Shown here in pieces: positions 35,767-46,200 of a DNA stretch of 64,000 nt (within the stretch, counting starts at the first letter, position 1; every line of letters starts with the position of its first letter). The stretch is from Antedon mediterranea (Eukaryota; Echinodermata; Crinoidea; Comatulida; Antedonidae). The notes under the pieces are model-generated. The model saw only the letters and a list, made by a program, of their open reading frames with translations, did not search any database and was not told where the DNA came from. Both the position numbers and the translations under genes were made by a program. Location: NCBI RefSeq assembly GCF_964355755.1, contig NC_092679.1, positions 18,466,932 through 18,530,931 on the forward strand, given 5' to 3'.

Positions 35767-36400
35767 TACTCTCTAGTATCTCACAGCGTATGATGGGGAG
35801 GTTCAAGACAATTTTCTCAGCATTAACCTAAATTCAAGATGAAATACCAAAGCACCAGGATGTATCGTTAGATACCAAAAACTATATGTAAATCCCTTAT
35901 AAATTCCAAAGATATTTAATTCCAAGACTGAAAACTAAGATCACTGGTGGAAACCGGTTGCCAACCAAAACTACGTACAGTGGAGATCTGTCTCCCAATA
36001 AAATCGCGCCGCCGACCACGGAGAGAATCCCGTCCATCCAATCTCACCCGGCTATGACAACATGAATGAAAGCGATTTGATACACAAATATCATCCGAAA
36101 TGCAAGGTGTGTTTACAGAAATTAAATACAGGGAAATTGTACTCACTTCCAGCCCAAGATGTCATCGAAATGGTCCAAAATTATCACCGAATTTTCACTC
36201 ACATAATGATGATAGACTTTTTTAGAAACAGACAACCATCGGCACTTATTATTTTCACCACCTTTGTAAAAAGGGAGAGAGATGGAAGAAAATTGCGCTC
36301 AACCAATCAGAGAGGCGTATTGTGGAAACGTTCACTTAAGTACAGGGAGAGAATGTTCTTTATGATAGGAGGCTCACTTGTTAGAATACTGTATTAAAAT
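35767..36400 (-). promoter_or_regulatory. Probable 5' untranslated exons and promoter side of the RGS7 gene
   Basis: On the minus strand 35827-35767 is flanked by an acceptor (tttag) and a strong donor (gtaagt). A second donor-like site (gtgagt) at 36146 follows a segment reaching toward 36400. The first coding exon extends upstream of its ATG to an acceptor at 28836, so at least one upstream non-coding exon is expected. Joining 35827-35767 to 28836 puts a stop in the frame of the ATG, consistent with untranslated sequence. The precise transcription start is not visible. Confidence 0.4.
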
Positions 36401-37582
36401 ATGGTAAACATGCATTACCATTTACTCGCGTGTTAAACGCGTGTATTATTCCGATGAATATAATTTAATATTATCAAAATCTGTGTATTTCAGAATAATT
36501 ATTATGAAACTAACTCGACACATTGGGTGTCCCATACAAAAAAATATTGACCTAAGTAAACTAACTTCATTATGAACCTTTACGGCAATTAATTAACCAT
36601 AATTCCATGCCAATAATTTGACGTAGGGCCTACTCCGTATGTGCGTGGTACGATGATGCACGTGTGTTTTTAAGGGGGAATTCCCGGGGGCTTTATATGG
36701 CGAAAACACGTAACTGATTTGAAGAGGAAAGCAATGTTATACAGTATATATGATTGAACATGCCAAGGCCAATACCAATGAAAACTGTCATGCATAGACA
36801 AAAAACTAATGAAATTCAAATTATTATGAAGATTCATTTTTTACTAAAAACCACGAATACGATTTATTTTTGTATTATTTGTTGTTTTTGTGACGTGAAA
36901 AAATATTGTCCCGTCAAGATATTTCCATAAAGGTGTTCCAAAGGACGAAAATCAGAAAAAAACTTCTGCAGTTTTTTTTATTAGTAACGAAAATAAAAAG
37001 TGGTCTTTAATTGGTGAATTGTAGGCCTACTCTTTTATTTTCGTTCCCATCTTTAAAAAGGCTATTGTCCATCCAAAAACATGAAAATGAAGATTTAAAA
37101 ATCAGATTTTGAATAGGCCATTTTGTAGTTTTTAATAAAGTTAATCACTTCCCCAGAAAAAACCCCGAATAATATAATGTTGCACTAATATAAAAGACAA
37201 AACAAACGGTTAAATAACCAACAACCCATTGGCTGGCAGCTAATCTGACCATTTGCATAATTTTTTTCAGGTAACAACATTTTCTTTTCGATCCAACTTT
37301 TGGTTATTATAAAGTAGGCCTATAATAATTATAGAAGACCACCATATTATATTATCTATCCAACATTGATACACAATCGTAAAACGTGCACCAAATTAGA
37401 GTTAGATTTTGTAGTGAACATTAGAACATCTATTTGGAGGACCCTCAGTTTGACAGGCGTGAGCCACGCCAGTCAATCAACATGCGTCAATACGTCAATC
37501 AAAATAAAATGTTTACCTTTGACACAAAACCGGAACAGCGTCGATGATCAAAACAAAAAAAACAGTTTGCAAAATAAATAAG
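36401..37582. promoter_or_regulatory. Intergenic region between divergent RGS7 and OTUB1
   Basis: About 1.2 kb separating the probable 5' end of the RGS gene (minus) from the OTUB1 start (plus). AT-rich overall, with a slightly more GC-containing patch at 37440-37560 directly before OTUB1. No TATA box or repeat family was recognised with confidence. Confidence 0.4.
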
Positions 37583-40500
37583 ATGGCAGACAATGAGAAT
37601 TTAGATGCAGAGAGTATAGATAACAAAAAGAAAATTAAGTTATCTGAGCCAGATATAATATCAGATGTTGGTGAGTGTTTTTTAGAATAAACAGTGCTAA
37701 ATTACAGTTATAATAGAAAGCTATTTATTGAGTGAGAAGTGAGAAATTAGATGTGATTTATGCATGGTGTTTGCGAAGCTCTGAGAGACCAGCCAAGCTA
37801 AGCCTGGCCTATGTTCGGAAAGTCGGTCAATGAGCGTGTACGAGAGGACAATGGGTGCATATATCGTAGGCCTACAAATGCCTATTAGCAGTAGGTAGCG
37901 GAAAGTTCCAATATCATCAATAGCAAGAGGTCGGCCTAGGCCTAGGTCCTCTCATATCATCATTTCTTTTTCTATACTCTACTTACCAGTTTTCAATTGA
38001 TTATTAATTAACAGGGAGAGCCAAAGATGAAGACATCATTGCCCAAGAAGATCGAATTCAGAATGAGGTATATTATATTAAAATACATATTTTGCAATTT
38101 CTCATACTCATTATTTATAAAAATAGTACTAATATTATTGATCATGATTCATTAACAACACTTACTTTTACTTGGTTAACATATAATATTATATGCCTAT
38201 ATATTATATAATGTAACAAATAATTACCTAAAAGTTTTTAATAAGGTTTTCCAACTCAAAAAATTTAATATAAATATATAATATAAAATTAATAAAATAG
38301 AAGCTACTAAACATTACAATAGCCTCACTTTGTCATCTTAATATTCCTAAAAATACTTTTTTCCTACAATACAATAAAGTAGTGAGGTTGATTACTTATT
38401 AGATCAAAGAAAACACTGGCTTGATTGGCGCAAAAGAAGACTTGTCATCTTTACTTGAGCAATATGCAGATGATGAAGTTTACCAACAGAAGATTAGGGT
38501 GAGCTTGACTATTTAATAATGTACAATAAAAATTCAGGAAAACATGTCCTGATCATTAAATATACAAAACACACAGACCAGAGTATAGTACACTACGATA
38601 ATTACAAACTACTGTATTTTTCATTTATCAGGAACTTAGAGGGCGATATCACCATGTTAGGAAATCGCGACCAGATGGTAACTGTTTTTTCCGATCATTT
38701 GGATATGCTTATATGGAATATCTACTCTCAGACAAGGAAGAATTGCACAGGTTAGTGATGTTCTACATATACCTCCAAAAGACATGTTTTTTTTACCTCC
38801 TACAAATGTTGATAATAATAATAATAATACCACATTTATATAGCGCCCTTTTCATGAGTAATCATGCTCAAAGGCGCTTTACAAGCATTATTACCCCAGT
38901 ATTTTTTTGGGATCAAACACGTATAGAAACATACTCCCATAATGCAGCCGGTAACCAGCGCAAAGTTGTGTCTAGATCTAACTGGGTACCCATTTATACA
39001 CCTGGGTGGAGAGAGGCAACGTAAGTAAAGTATCTTGCCTACGGATATAAGCAATGCGGCGAGAGTTGGATTCGAACCTAGGTCTGACGATCGGTAGTCC
39101 AACGTCCAACACACTGCGCCACACGCCATTACTAATATTTTTCTTATTCACAGATTTAAAGAAATTGCTTTAAAAAGTAAGGATGAATTAGTTAGTCTTG
39201 GTTTTCCAACATTTACGATAGAAGAATTCCATGAAACAGTAAGTATATGTTAACAACAAAATATAATGCTGTCCTAGCAGATTCTTGCTAATGTATCTTT
39301 AATTTTTTCTTTATCATACAATAGGCAAATTCTATAATACAGTGTAACCTATGTATCACATGTGATGCCTGTATCATAGACCATTAGTCCTGACCTTACC
39401 ATAACATGATACTGGCACCACATACGATACGAAACACTAATACTAGAACATTTGCCTATTATGATATTAGACAGGTAATAACATAATAGTGACCTTTGAT
39501 ACTGGGCCGATAATACCAGTGACCTTTGATACTTGACATATAATACCAAAGTGACCTTTGATACTTGACAGGAGGTCAAAATGTGGTCAACAATCGCTAT
39601 TTGTGTTGCAGCTAAAAACTGCTCCACAATAATCGGTTAAAACATGCAATGGATTGAGTGTTTTTAACCGATATCATTCATATAATACCAGTGACCTTTA
39701 AAATGAGACCTTTGATACTGGACCGATAATACCAAAGTGACCTTTGATACTGGAACGAAAACACCAAAGTGACCTTTGATACTGGACCGATAACACCAAA
39801 TTGACCTTTGATACTGAGCCGATAACACATAAGTGACCTAATTTTTGTTTTCCTATCCAGTTTATGGAAGTAATAGATCAAGTAGAAACGCATCCATCCA
39901 TAGAAGATATACAGATGACATTTAACGATCAATCTACGTCAGATTACATTGTAGTGTATCTTAGATTATTAACTTCAGGGCAGTTACAAAAGCAAGCCGA
40001 TTTCTATGCTAGTTTTATCGAGGGTAATAGAACTGTAAGAGAGTTCTGTCATCAAGTAAGTAAAATAAATAAAAATTCATAATATTCTTGGTTTCTTATG
40101 TTCTGCTGTCATTGCTGAAAAAGCATCCAAAATTACAAAAGGCATATTGTGTTGTTCCCGTTAAGGATAGGTGAGAGTACTGCCATGGAAAATGGGAAAA
40201 TGGATGAGAAAATACTGCAGTGCTAATAATGCAAGATAGATATTTTTAAGAAAGAGAAAAAAGATCATTATATAAAGAAACACTTTCTTGTTGCACAAAC
40301 CCCTAAATAAACAAATAATTACTGTACATACAAAAAAAAAAATGACACTTTAACATTAATATATTATTACAAACTAAATTAAAAATTTGATTTATTTTAG
40401 GAAGTAGAACCAATGGCCAAAGAAAGTGATCATATACACATAATAGCGCTAAGCTCGAAACTACAAGTTGGCGTACGTGTTGTTTACTTAGATCGTGGCA

Positions 40501-40598
40501 GTACAGAGAAAGCCAATCAGCACGACTTTCCAGATGATTGGGAGCCCAAAATGACTCTACTATATCGTCCTGGTCACTATGATATATTGTATGCATAG
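37583..40598 (+). CDS. OTUB1: Otubain-1 deubiquitinase
   Basis: OTU-family cysteine protease that removes Lys48-linked ubiquitin; family members also block E2 enzymes of the UBC13 type without catalysis. Exons: 37583-37670, 38015-38067, 38403-38498, 38632-38750, 39154-39238, 39861-40055, 40401-40598 (stop TAG). All junctions are in frame with GT-AG signals and give 277 residues; human OTUB1 has 271. The catalytic triad is visible: Asp94 and Cys97 in RPDGNCFFRSFG, and His271 in RPGHYDILY at the C-terminus. The conserved block FNDQSTSDYIVVYLRLLTSG is intact. The start is ATGGCAGAC with a favourable aagATGG context. The N-terminus is acidic and poorly conserved, as usual. An intact, expressed-looking gene; its last codons are repeated downstream (40569-40821). 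Confidence 0.97.
38813..39128 (-). mobile_element. tRNA-derived SINE, copy 2, in an OTUB1 intron
   Basis: The minus-strand head 'gtgtggcgcagtgtgttgg' (39125-39107) and B box 'ggttcgaatcc' are followed by the same body as the copy at 19741, ending 'gcgctatataaatgtgg' and (TAT)n at 38813. It ends 25 bases upstream of the OTUB1 exon at 39154. Confidence 0.85.
39316..39464. mobile_element. Possible small inverted-repeat element
   Basis: 'acaataggcaaattct' near 39318 is mirrored by 'agaacatttgcctattat' near 39447, an imperfect inverted repeat bounding about 145 bases. Only one copy was seen, so mobility is uncertain. Confidence 0.35.
39484..39840. repeat. About 31 base minisatellite interrupted by a SINE body fragment
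   Basis: Units of 'gtgacctttgatactgg' plus 'accgataatacca' run from 39484 to 39568 and again from 39685 to 39840. Bases 39569-39675 are a partial copy of the SINE body found at 14276-14390 ('aatcgctatttgtgttgcag'), inserted in the array. Located in the OTUB1 intron before exon 39861. Confidence 0.8.
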
Positions 40599-40821
40599 GC
40601 CCATGGTAACTGATCAGGCCATACTGACCTGGTCACTATGACATATTGTATGCATAGGCCAATGGCAACTGACCAAGTCTTAATACTGACCTGGTCACTA
40701 TGACATATTATATGCATAGGCCCATGCTAACTGATCAGGCCTTAATATTGGCCTGGTCACTATGACATATTATATGCATAGGCCCATGCTAATAACTGAC
40801 CAGGCTGTAATACTGACCGGG
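40569..40821 (+). repeat. Tandem repeat of the OTUB1 coding end and stop codon
   Basis: Four copies, starting at 40569, 40628, 40690 and 40752, of a 59-62 base unit. The first copy contains the last codons of OTUB1, including the catalytic His and the TAG stop; the others lie in the 3' flank and keep 'cctggtcactatgacatatt' and 'atgcataggcc'. Each of the three 3' copies also retains an in-phase 'gcatag', but they are untranslated. Confidence 0.9.
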
Positions 40822-40850
40822 ATATCTTTTGTTGCTACACGATTATTAGA

Positions 40851-40856
40851 AATAAA
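40851..40856 (+). terminator. Candidate OTUB1 polyadenylation signal
   Basis: AATAAA 253 bases after the stop codon and 30 bases after the last tandem copy of the coding end. A second AATAAA lies at 41199-41204. Confidence 0.5.
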
Positions 40857-41635
40857 GATAGGGGCTTAAGGGGCATTTTTATTGTAACTTTTTTATAGAC
40901 TCGCTACCTAGCCAAGTAAAACAGCATAAATGCAAATAGTGCTTGCGGTATATCACATAAGTAATTGCGATAAATAGCTCTTAAATTTTATGGTCATTAG
41001 TGGGGTCACCTAGCAAAACTCTGGGAATATAAGATCACATGATGAGCTATGCCTGTCGAGCTATGCCTGTCACCTGATATGGGTATACCTATACCAACCT
41101 ACTTGATTTTGTTTTATTTACTCTGCCTATATCTCTTTCTTTTATATTCACTTTTAAAATGTATCTTTACACCAACTTGCATGTCACTGGACTTCTGGAA
41201 TAAAACAACTCAATGTGCTATCTAACACAATTTTTTATACTTATGTATTTATAATAATTTTTATTTATGTTAGTTTTATTTATGTCATTGATATATAAGG
41301 CTACAAAGTATTAATTAAACAATATTTTGATTTCTAGTTTAGTTTTAACATAACAGTGATAATAGAGTAACCTTTCAGTATCTTAATTCTCAGTCTAGTG
41401 GCAAATTTAATTACTTGTAGAAAATTCTAAAATATGTAATTTTTTTTGCTTAAAATAATAATTAATAATGCCATAAACTGTTTTTTATAAAGGTGTAACC
41501 TTTCTAAAAATGTTAATTTATGTCAAGAATTGATTAAATTATTTAGTTGAATAAATATTAGTATTCCTTTGAAATTCCATTTGTTGGACAAAAATCTCTA
41601 ATTATAAGGTCGACACGGAACTTAACTTTAATGCT

Positions 41636-42100
41636 CTTGACCGAGCGGAGCTGCTTTCCATGAATTGTGTGCTTGCGTACACTAGTCCCTCTTATCAACT
41701 ATGAATAGTGGGGCGTATGCGGTATCAGTAATCAAAACTAGCTGCGATCTGTTTGCTGTTGACAAAAGTGCTCGCATACACTAGTTCCTCTTTCAACTTT
41801 GAATAGTGAAGTGCATGCGATATGGGTAATCACGACTGGCTGCGATCATCTGTTGACAAAAGTGCTCGCGTACACAAGTTCCTCTTTCAACCTTGAATAG
41901 TGGAGTGCGTGTGGGTATGGGTAATCATGACTAGGTTCTGGTCATGTTGACAAAAGTGCTCACGTACACAAGTTCCTCTTTCAACTTTGAATAGTGGGAC
42001 GCATGTGGTATGGGTAATCACGACTAGCTGCGATCTGTTTGTCGTTGAAAAGAGTGCTCGCATAACACTAGTTCTTTTTTCAACTAACCAACACCAAACG
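41636..42100. repeat. 94 base minisatellite
   Basis: About five copies of a 94-98 base unit with 'gttgacaaaagtgctcgc', 'acactagttcctctttcaac' and 'tgaatagtg' blocks. Units start near 41758, 41852 and 41946, with more diverged copies on either side. Confidence 0.85.
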
Positions 42101-42985
42101 CACATACCCTAAAAAGTGAAACACAATCGGATCTGAAAGGCGTTTAATTAATTGAATTGAATATATAATTTACAATAATATTTAATTAATTGAATACATG
42201 ATATCCTGTTAATTATTCCAATTACAATATTTGGTACCTGGCAGTATTTCATTAATTATATTGCATATTACATCAAATCATTGTATATTATTTTATTATC
42301 TTAATATACATTTTTTATTTATTAGAGAATACAGTATTATAAACAGGTACTATCTTTATCAAAATGCCTAAAAGAAAGATTCAATCTAAAATTATTGTAA
42401 AAATTATCATTTCATAAAAAAATTAATTTTTAGATTCATACCAGATGAAACTATTATTATTATTATCTATTTTTGTATCAAACAAATTAGTATACACATT
42501 TATTTTATTATTAATTATTAATCAAACCACACTTTAGGGGTAAGTGGTTCTTGGTTTGGTCCCAATTCAGAATCACCCTTGATTAGGAACCAGCTATATT
42601 AGGGACCACTACACTGAAAAAACTAAAATAATGTCCTGCTATCTTGCATACTTTTACCTTACACTAAAACTAAACCCTATTTAGATGAGCATCAAATTGT
42701 ACTGTAGACCCGGAGACGTTTTCGGCCCAGGGACATTTCGTCCCACTTTTAATGTATATAATTTACATTTTACAATAAAAAAAAAAGGCGATATGCCAAC
42801 TTTTCCGACAGTACTATCACTACTATTCCACATGAATAAAAATTGCATTTAATTTGGAATTATGTAAATATTTTATTTAATAAATTTGGAACTTATATTA
42901 AAAAGCACATCAAAACATACACAAAAATTTCCTTCTATATGTATTGGCTAAACTGAAAAATATACGCACTCGATTTCCCTCCTGA

Positions 42986-43060
42986 CATCATATCACTACC
43001 ATATTTAAGCATATCACTACCATATTTGGGCATATAAAGTTTGATAGTGTAGACAGTGCT
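42986..43060. mobile_element. MITE, 'agctctgtctacac' family, truncated copy 5
   Basis: Only the interior ('catatcactaccatattt', twice) and the right end ('gtttgatagtgtagacagtgc') remain. Confidence 0.65.
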
Positions 43061-43269
43061 TTAGAAATATCAGTCAAACTGATGTGTTCAGAGAGATGAG
43101 ATACGGTTCATTAGTGTGAAATCCACTTAAAAATATAATTTTCAGGATTTTTTTTGCTATGAAAAAGACAAATTTCCATACACATTATACACAAGATTCA
43201 ATATATATCCACAACAAGTAAAAAATACAGTTGTTTTTTTCCAAATTTTGGCAGCAATCTTTCCCACGA

Positions 43270-46200
43270 TTAGGACTTTCCGTTACCCGGATTTGTCTGT
43301 TTTCTACCGACTACATAAGCTTGGAGAATGAGTACAAAGAAGAGAACAAACCGCCATAAAAATGCTGGCGATAAGAATAATCCGAGTGTACCATAGCATC
43401 GTCGTATACATACACATTCATACCACTGCCATATAATTGCGGGAATTAATAGAGCGTGACAAACCAACCCGCCAACCACTTTAAAAACGTTTTTCACAAA
43501 TTGTACTATTGGTCCGGATTTGAAGCGCACACGTTGAATCGTTTGATTTTTACGATACGAAATGCAAACAGCAAGAAAAATTGTTATTGGTAGTTGAATT
43601 AGTAGCATCTTAAATAAAAAAAGAAAACAATTAATAAAATTTTAATCATTTGTCTCAATGCCGATGACTTATTTTGACATTAGGAAGCTTTCGAATTGCG
43701 GCAACCGATGTGTCGTCGGTTGTCGTCTGGACCTAGAAATCATCAAAACTGTTCTGAGGTGGGGGGAGTGAGTTCCAATATCCTTGTATGCGCACAATGA
43801 ATAAATATGACGTACTTTGGTCGTCGCAAGTCAAAAGCTTTCTAAATGTCTGAAAGGCTAAATATGTGTCAACTATAACATTTACATAAAAATTGTTAGT
43901 TTATTAGAGAGTGAGGCTGTGATTCAAAAACATTTTATCTTTTTTAAAAACTAGTCACAAATATTAATTAGGAATATACTTACATCCATAAATATTATAG
44001 TATATGAAAACTTTTCTGGAATCCATTTACCTTCAACATAAATACCATACAATAAGGAAACTCCAACTCTATCTTGTACCATCTGACCAAATATCCATGG
44101 GCCTGAAAACAGTCAAGGATCATTTAATGTGAAATTATAAATATAAAAGATAATAATTGGTACAAACTTTTTCAAGTGAATAAAGGGATAAAGAGAAAGA
44201 ACAGAAAGTTTTTAAAAGAAAACATGAGTGTAGAATAGATAAAGAAAAAGTAAACTTTAAAGGAGATAGATTCTAAACTATAGAGTATAATAAACTGTAC
44301 ATATAAACTGAATTCTGATTGCAAAATTTTGGCTAATTTATATTGTAGACATGCCCCTCTATTGCAATGTCAAGTCAGTCCAATATTTCACAAAAAATTC
44401 AAAATATTTGGCATCGACTACAATTTATGTATTCATATCATAAATATTTGACAGTCAACATTGAATTGCACTAAACAAGACGTACCGATTGCTGGATATA
44501 GTCCCATTAACAGCAAAGAATAGAAGAAGAAATCGTGATGAACAAGGTATACTAAGGCTTTGGAAATGGCATCTTGCTGGTAATCTGAAATAAAAGAATG
44601 CAACACTGAATTGTGGGAGATTTGCACTGAATTGTGGATAGAAGAAGAAATCGTGATAAACAAGGTATATTAAGGCTTTGGAAATGGCATCTTGCTGGTA
44701 ATCTGAAATAAAAGAATGCAACACTGAATTGTGGGAGATTTGCACTGAATTGTGGATAGAAGAAGAAATCGTGATAAACAAGGTATATTAAGGCTTTGGA
44801 AATGGCATCTTGCTGGTAATCTGAAATAAAAGAATGCAACACTGAATTGTGGGAGATTTGCACTGAATTGTGGATAGAAGAAGAAATCGTGATAAACAAG
44901 GTATATTAAGGCTTTGGAAATGGCATCTTGCTGGTAATCTGAAATAAAAGAATGCAACACTGAATTGTGGGAGATTTGCACTGAATTGTGGATAGAAGAA
45001 GAAATCGTGATAAACAAGGTATATTAAGGCTTTGGAAATGGCATCTTGCTGGTAATCTGAAATAAAAGAATGCAACACTGAATTGTGGGAGATTTGCACT
45101 GAATTGTAGATAGAAGAAGAAATCGTGATGAACACGAAAATTGCATCTTGCTGATAATGTAAAATAAAAGAATGCAATAAGTCTACTTTATTCATTCAAA
45201 TATTTGCATTTAATAATCTTCAGGTCTGGACTGAATTATTGTAGATTGCCACTGAATTGTGGGAAATTTGAACTGAATTGTGGGAGATGTGCACTGAATT
45301 GTGAGAGATGTGCACTGAATTGTGGGAGATGTGCACTGAATTGTGAGAGATGTGTTGACATTTCGTTATGTGTGCTGCACAAAAATGTAATTAGCATACA
45401 AATAGCATGGGCTTAGGCTTCTTTGTGTAGTCAGGCTAGGCCTACTGTCTGCCTTCTTAGCGATAGGAAATATCACGAAACAAAATGATACACAAGACTA
45501 AATATTATTTTCTTTATTAAAAACATGTATGTATCACTTACTTGGTATTGGTCTTGTGTTTCTTCGTATAACAATTAGTGGAATGACTAGTACTAAAACT
45601 TCAATTACATACAGAGATAGGAACTGTTATAAAGGAGTTAAAATAGACAATTAATATATATATACTTAATTATAATAATTTTCAGTTATTTTTTAAGCAG
45701 ATGTACTCAGGGTCAGGATCCACAAAAGATTGATATACTGCACTAAGGGTCTTTCACACCTGCCCTGGCAAATAAAATTGAACACCAATATTTCGTTGTT
45801 CGCGTAGGCACATGAAAACAAACCATTGACGATCGATTTTATTTGTCGGTTTCCGAACCGAAACAGGTGTTAAAGACCCATTAATGGGCAGGGCTTTGGT
45901 CTTGTGTAAAGACAGAATGGGGTTAACTACCATTTTTGGACATGCATCTTTGAAATGGTTCCAGAGTACAGAAGATGATGAATAAATAAAAATGCTTTTA
46001 GAAAGACTATTGAATTAGCATGCATCTAGAAAAGTCAGATCTGAGTTTTCTAGACACCCAAAATTCAACTATATACGTCATAACTCACCAATGCTGGAAT
46101 ATCCGTCATGAGTACGATTGCCCCAGCTAGCCGCTGTAGAGGTCGGCTGCCATCCATAGAAAATTCTTGACTAGACTCTGATACTTGATTTGCAGAATCC

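Larger units (their letters stand above)
40857..43269. other. Convergent intergenic region between OTUB1 and TMEM62
   Basis: 2.4 kb between the 3' ends of two convergent genes. It holds the 94 base minisatellite (41636-42100) and a truncated MITE (42986-43060). An AATAAA on the minus strand at 42877-42872 could serve TMEM62. The rest is AT-rich with no coding signal. Confidence 0.55.

Noticed and set aside
36062-36397. 111-codon plus-strand frame near the RGS7 5' end
   Set aside because: No domain resemblance; it overlaps the likely untranslated exon and promoter of RGS7 on the other strand.
38836-39129. Overlapping frames of about 100 codons in an OTUB1 intron
   Set aside because: They coincide with the SINE at 38813-39128.
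44433-45195. Nested minus-strand frames beginning MFITISSSIHNS
   Set aside because: Products of the 118 base tandem repeat in a frame different from TMEM62; only the part at 44486-44584 is exon, in its own frame.
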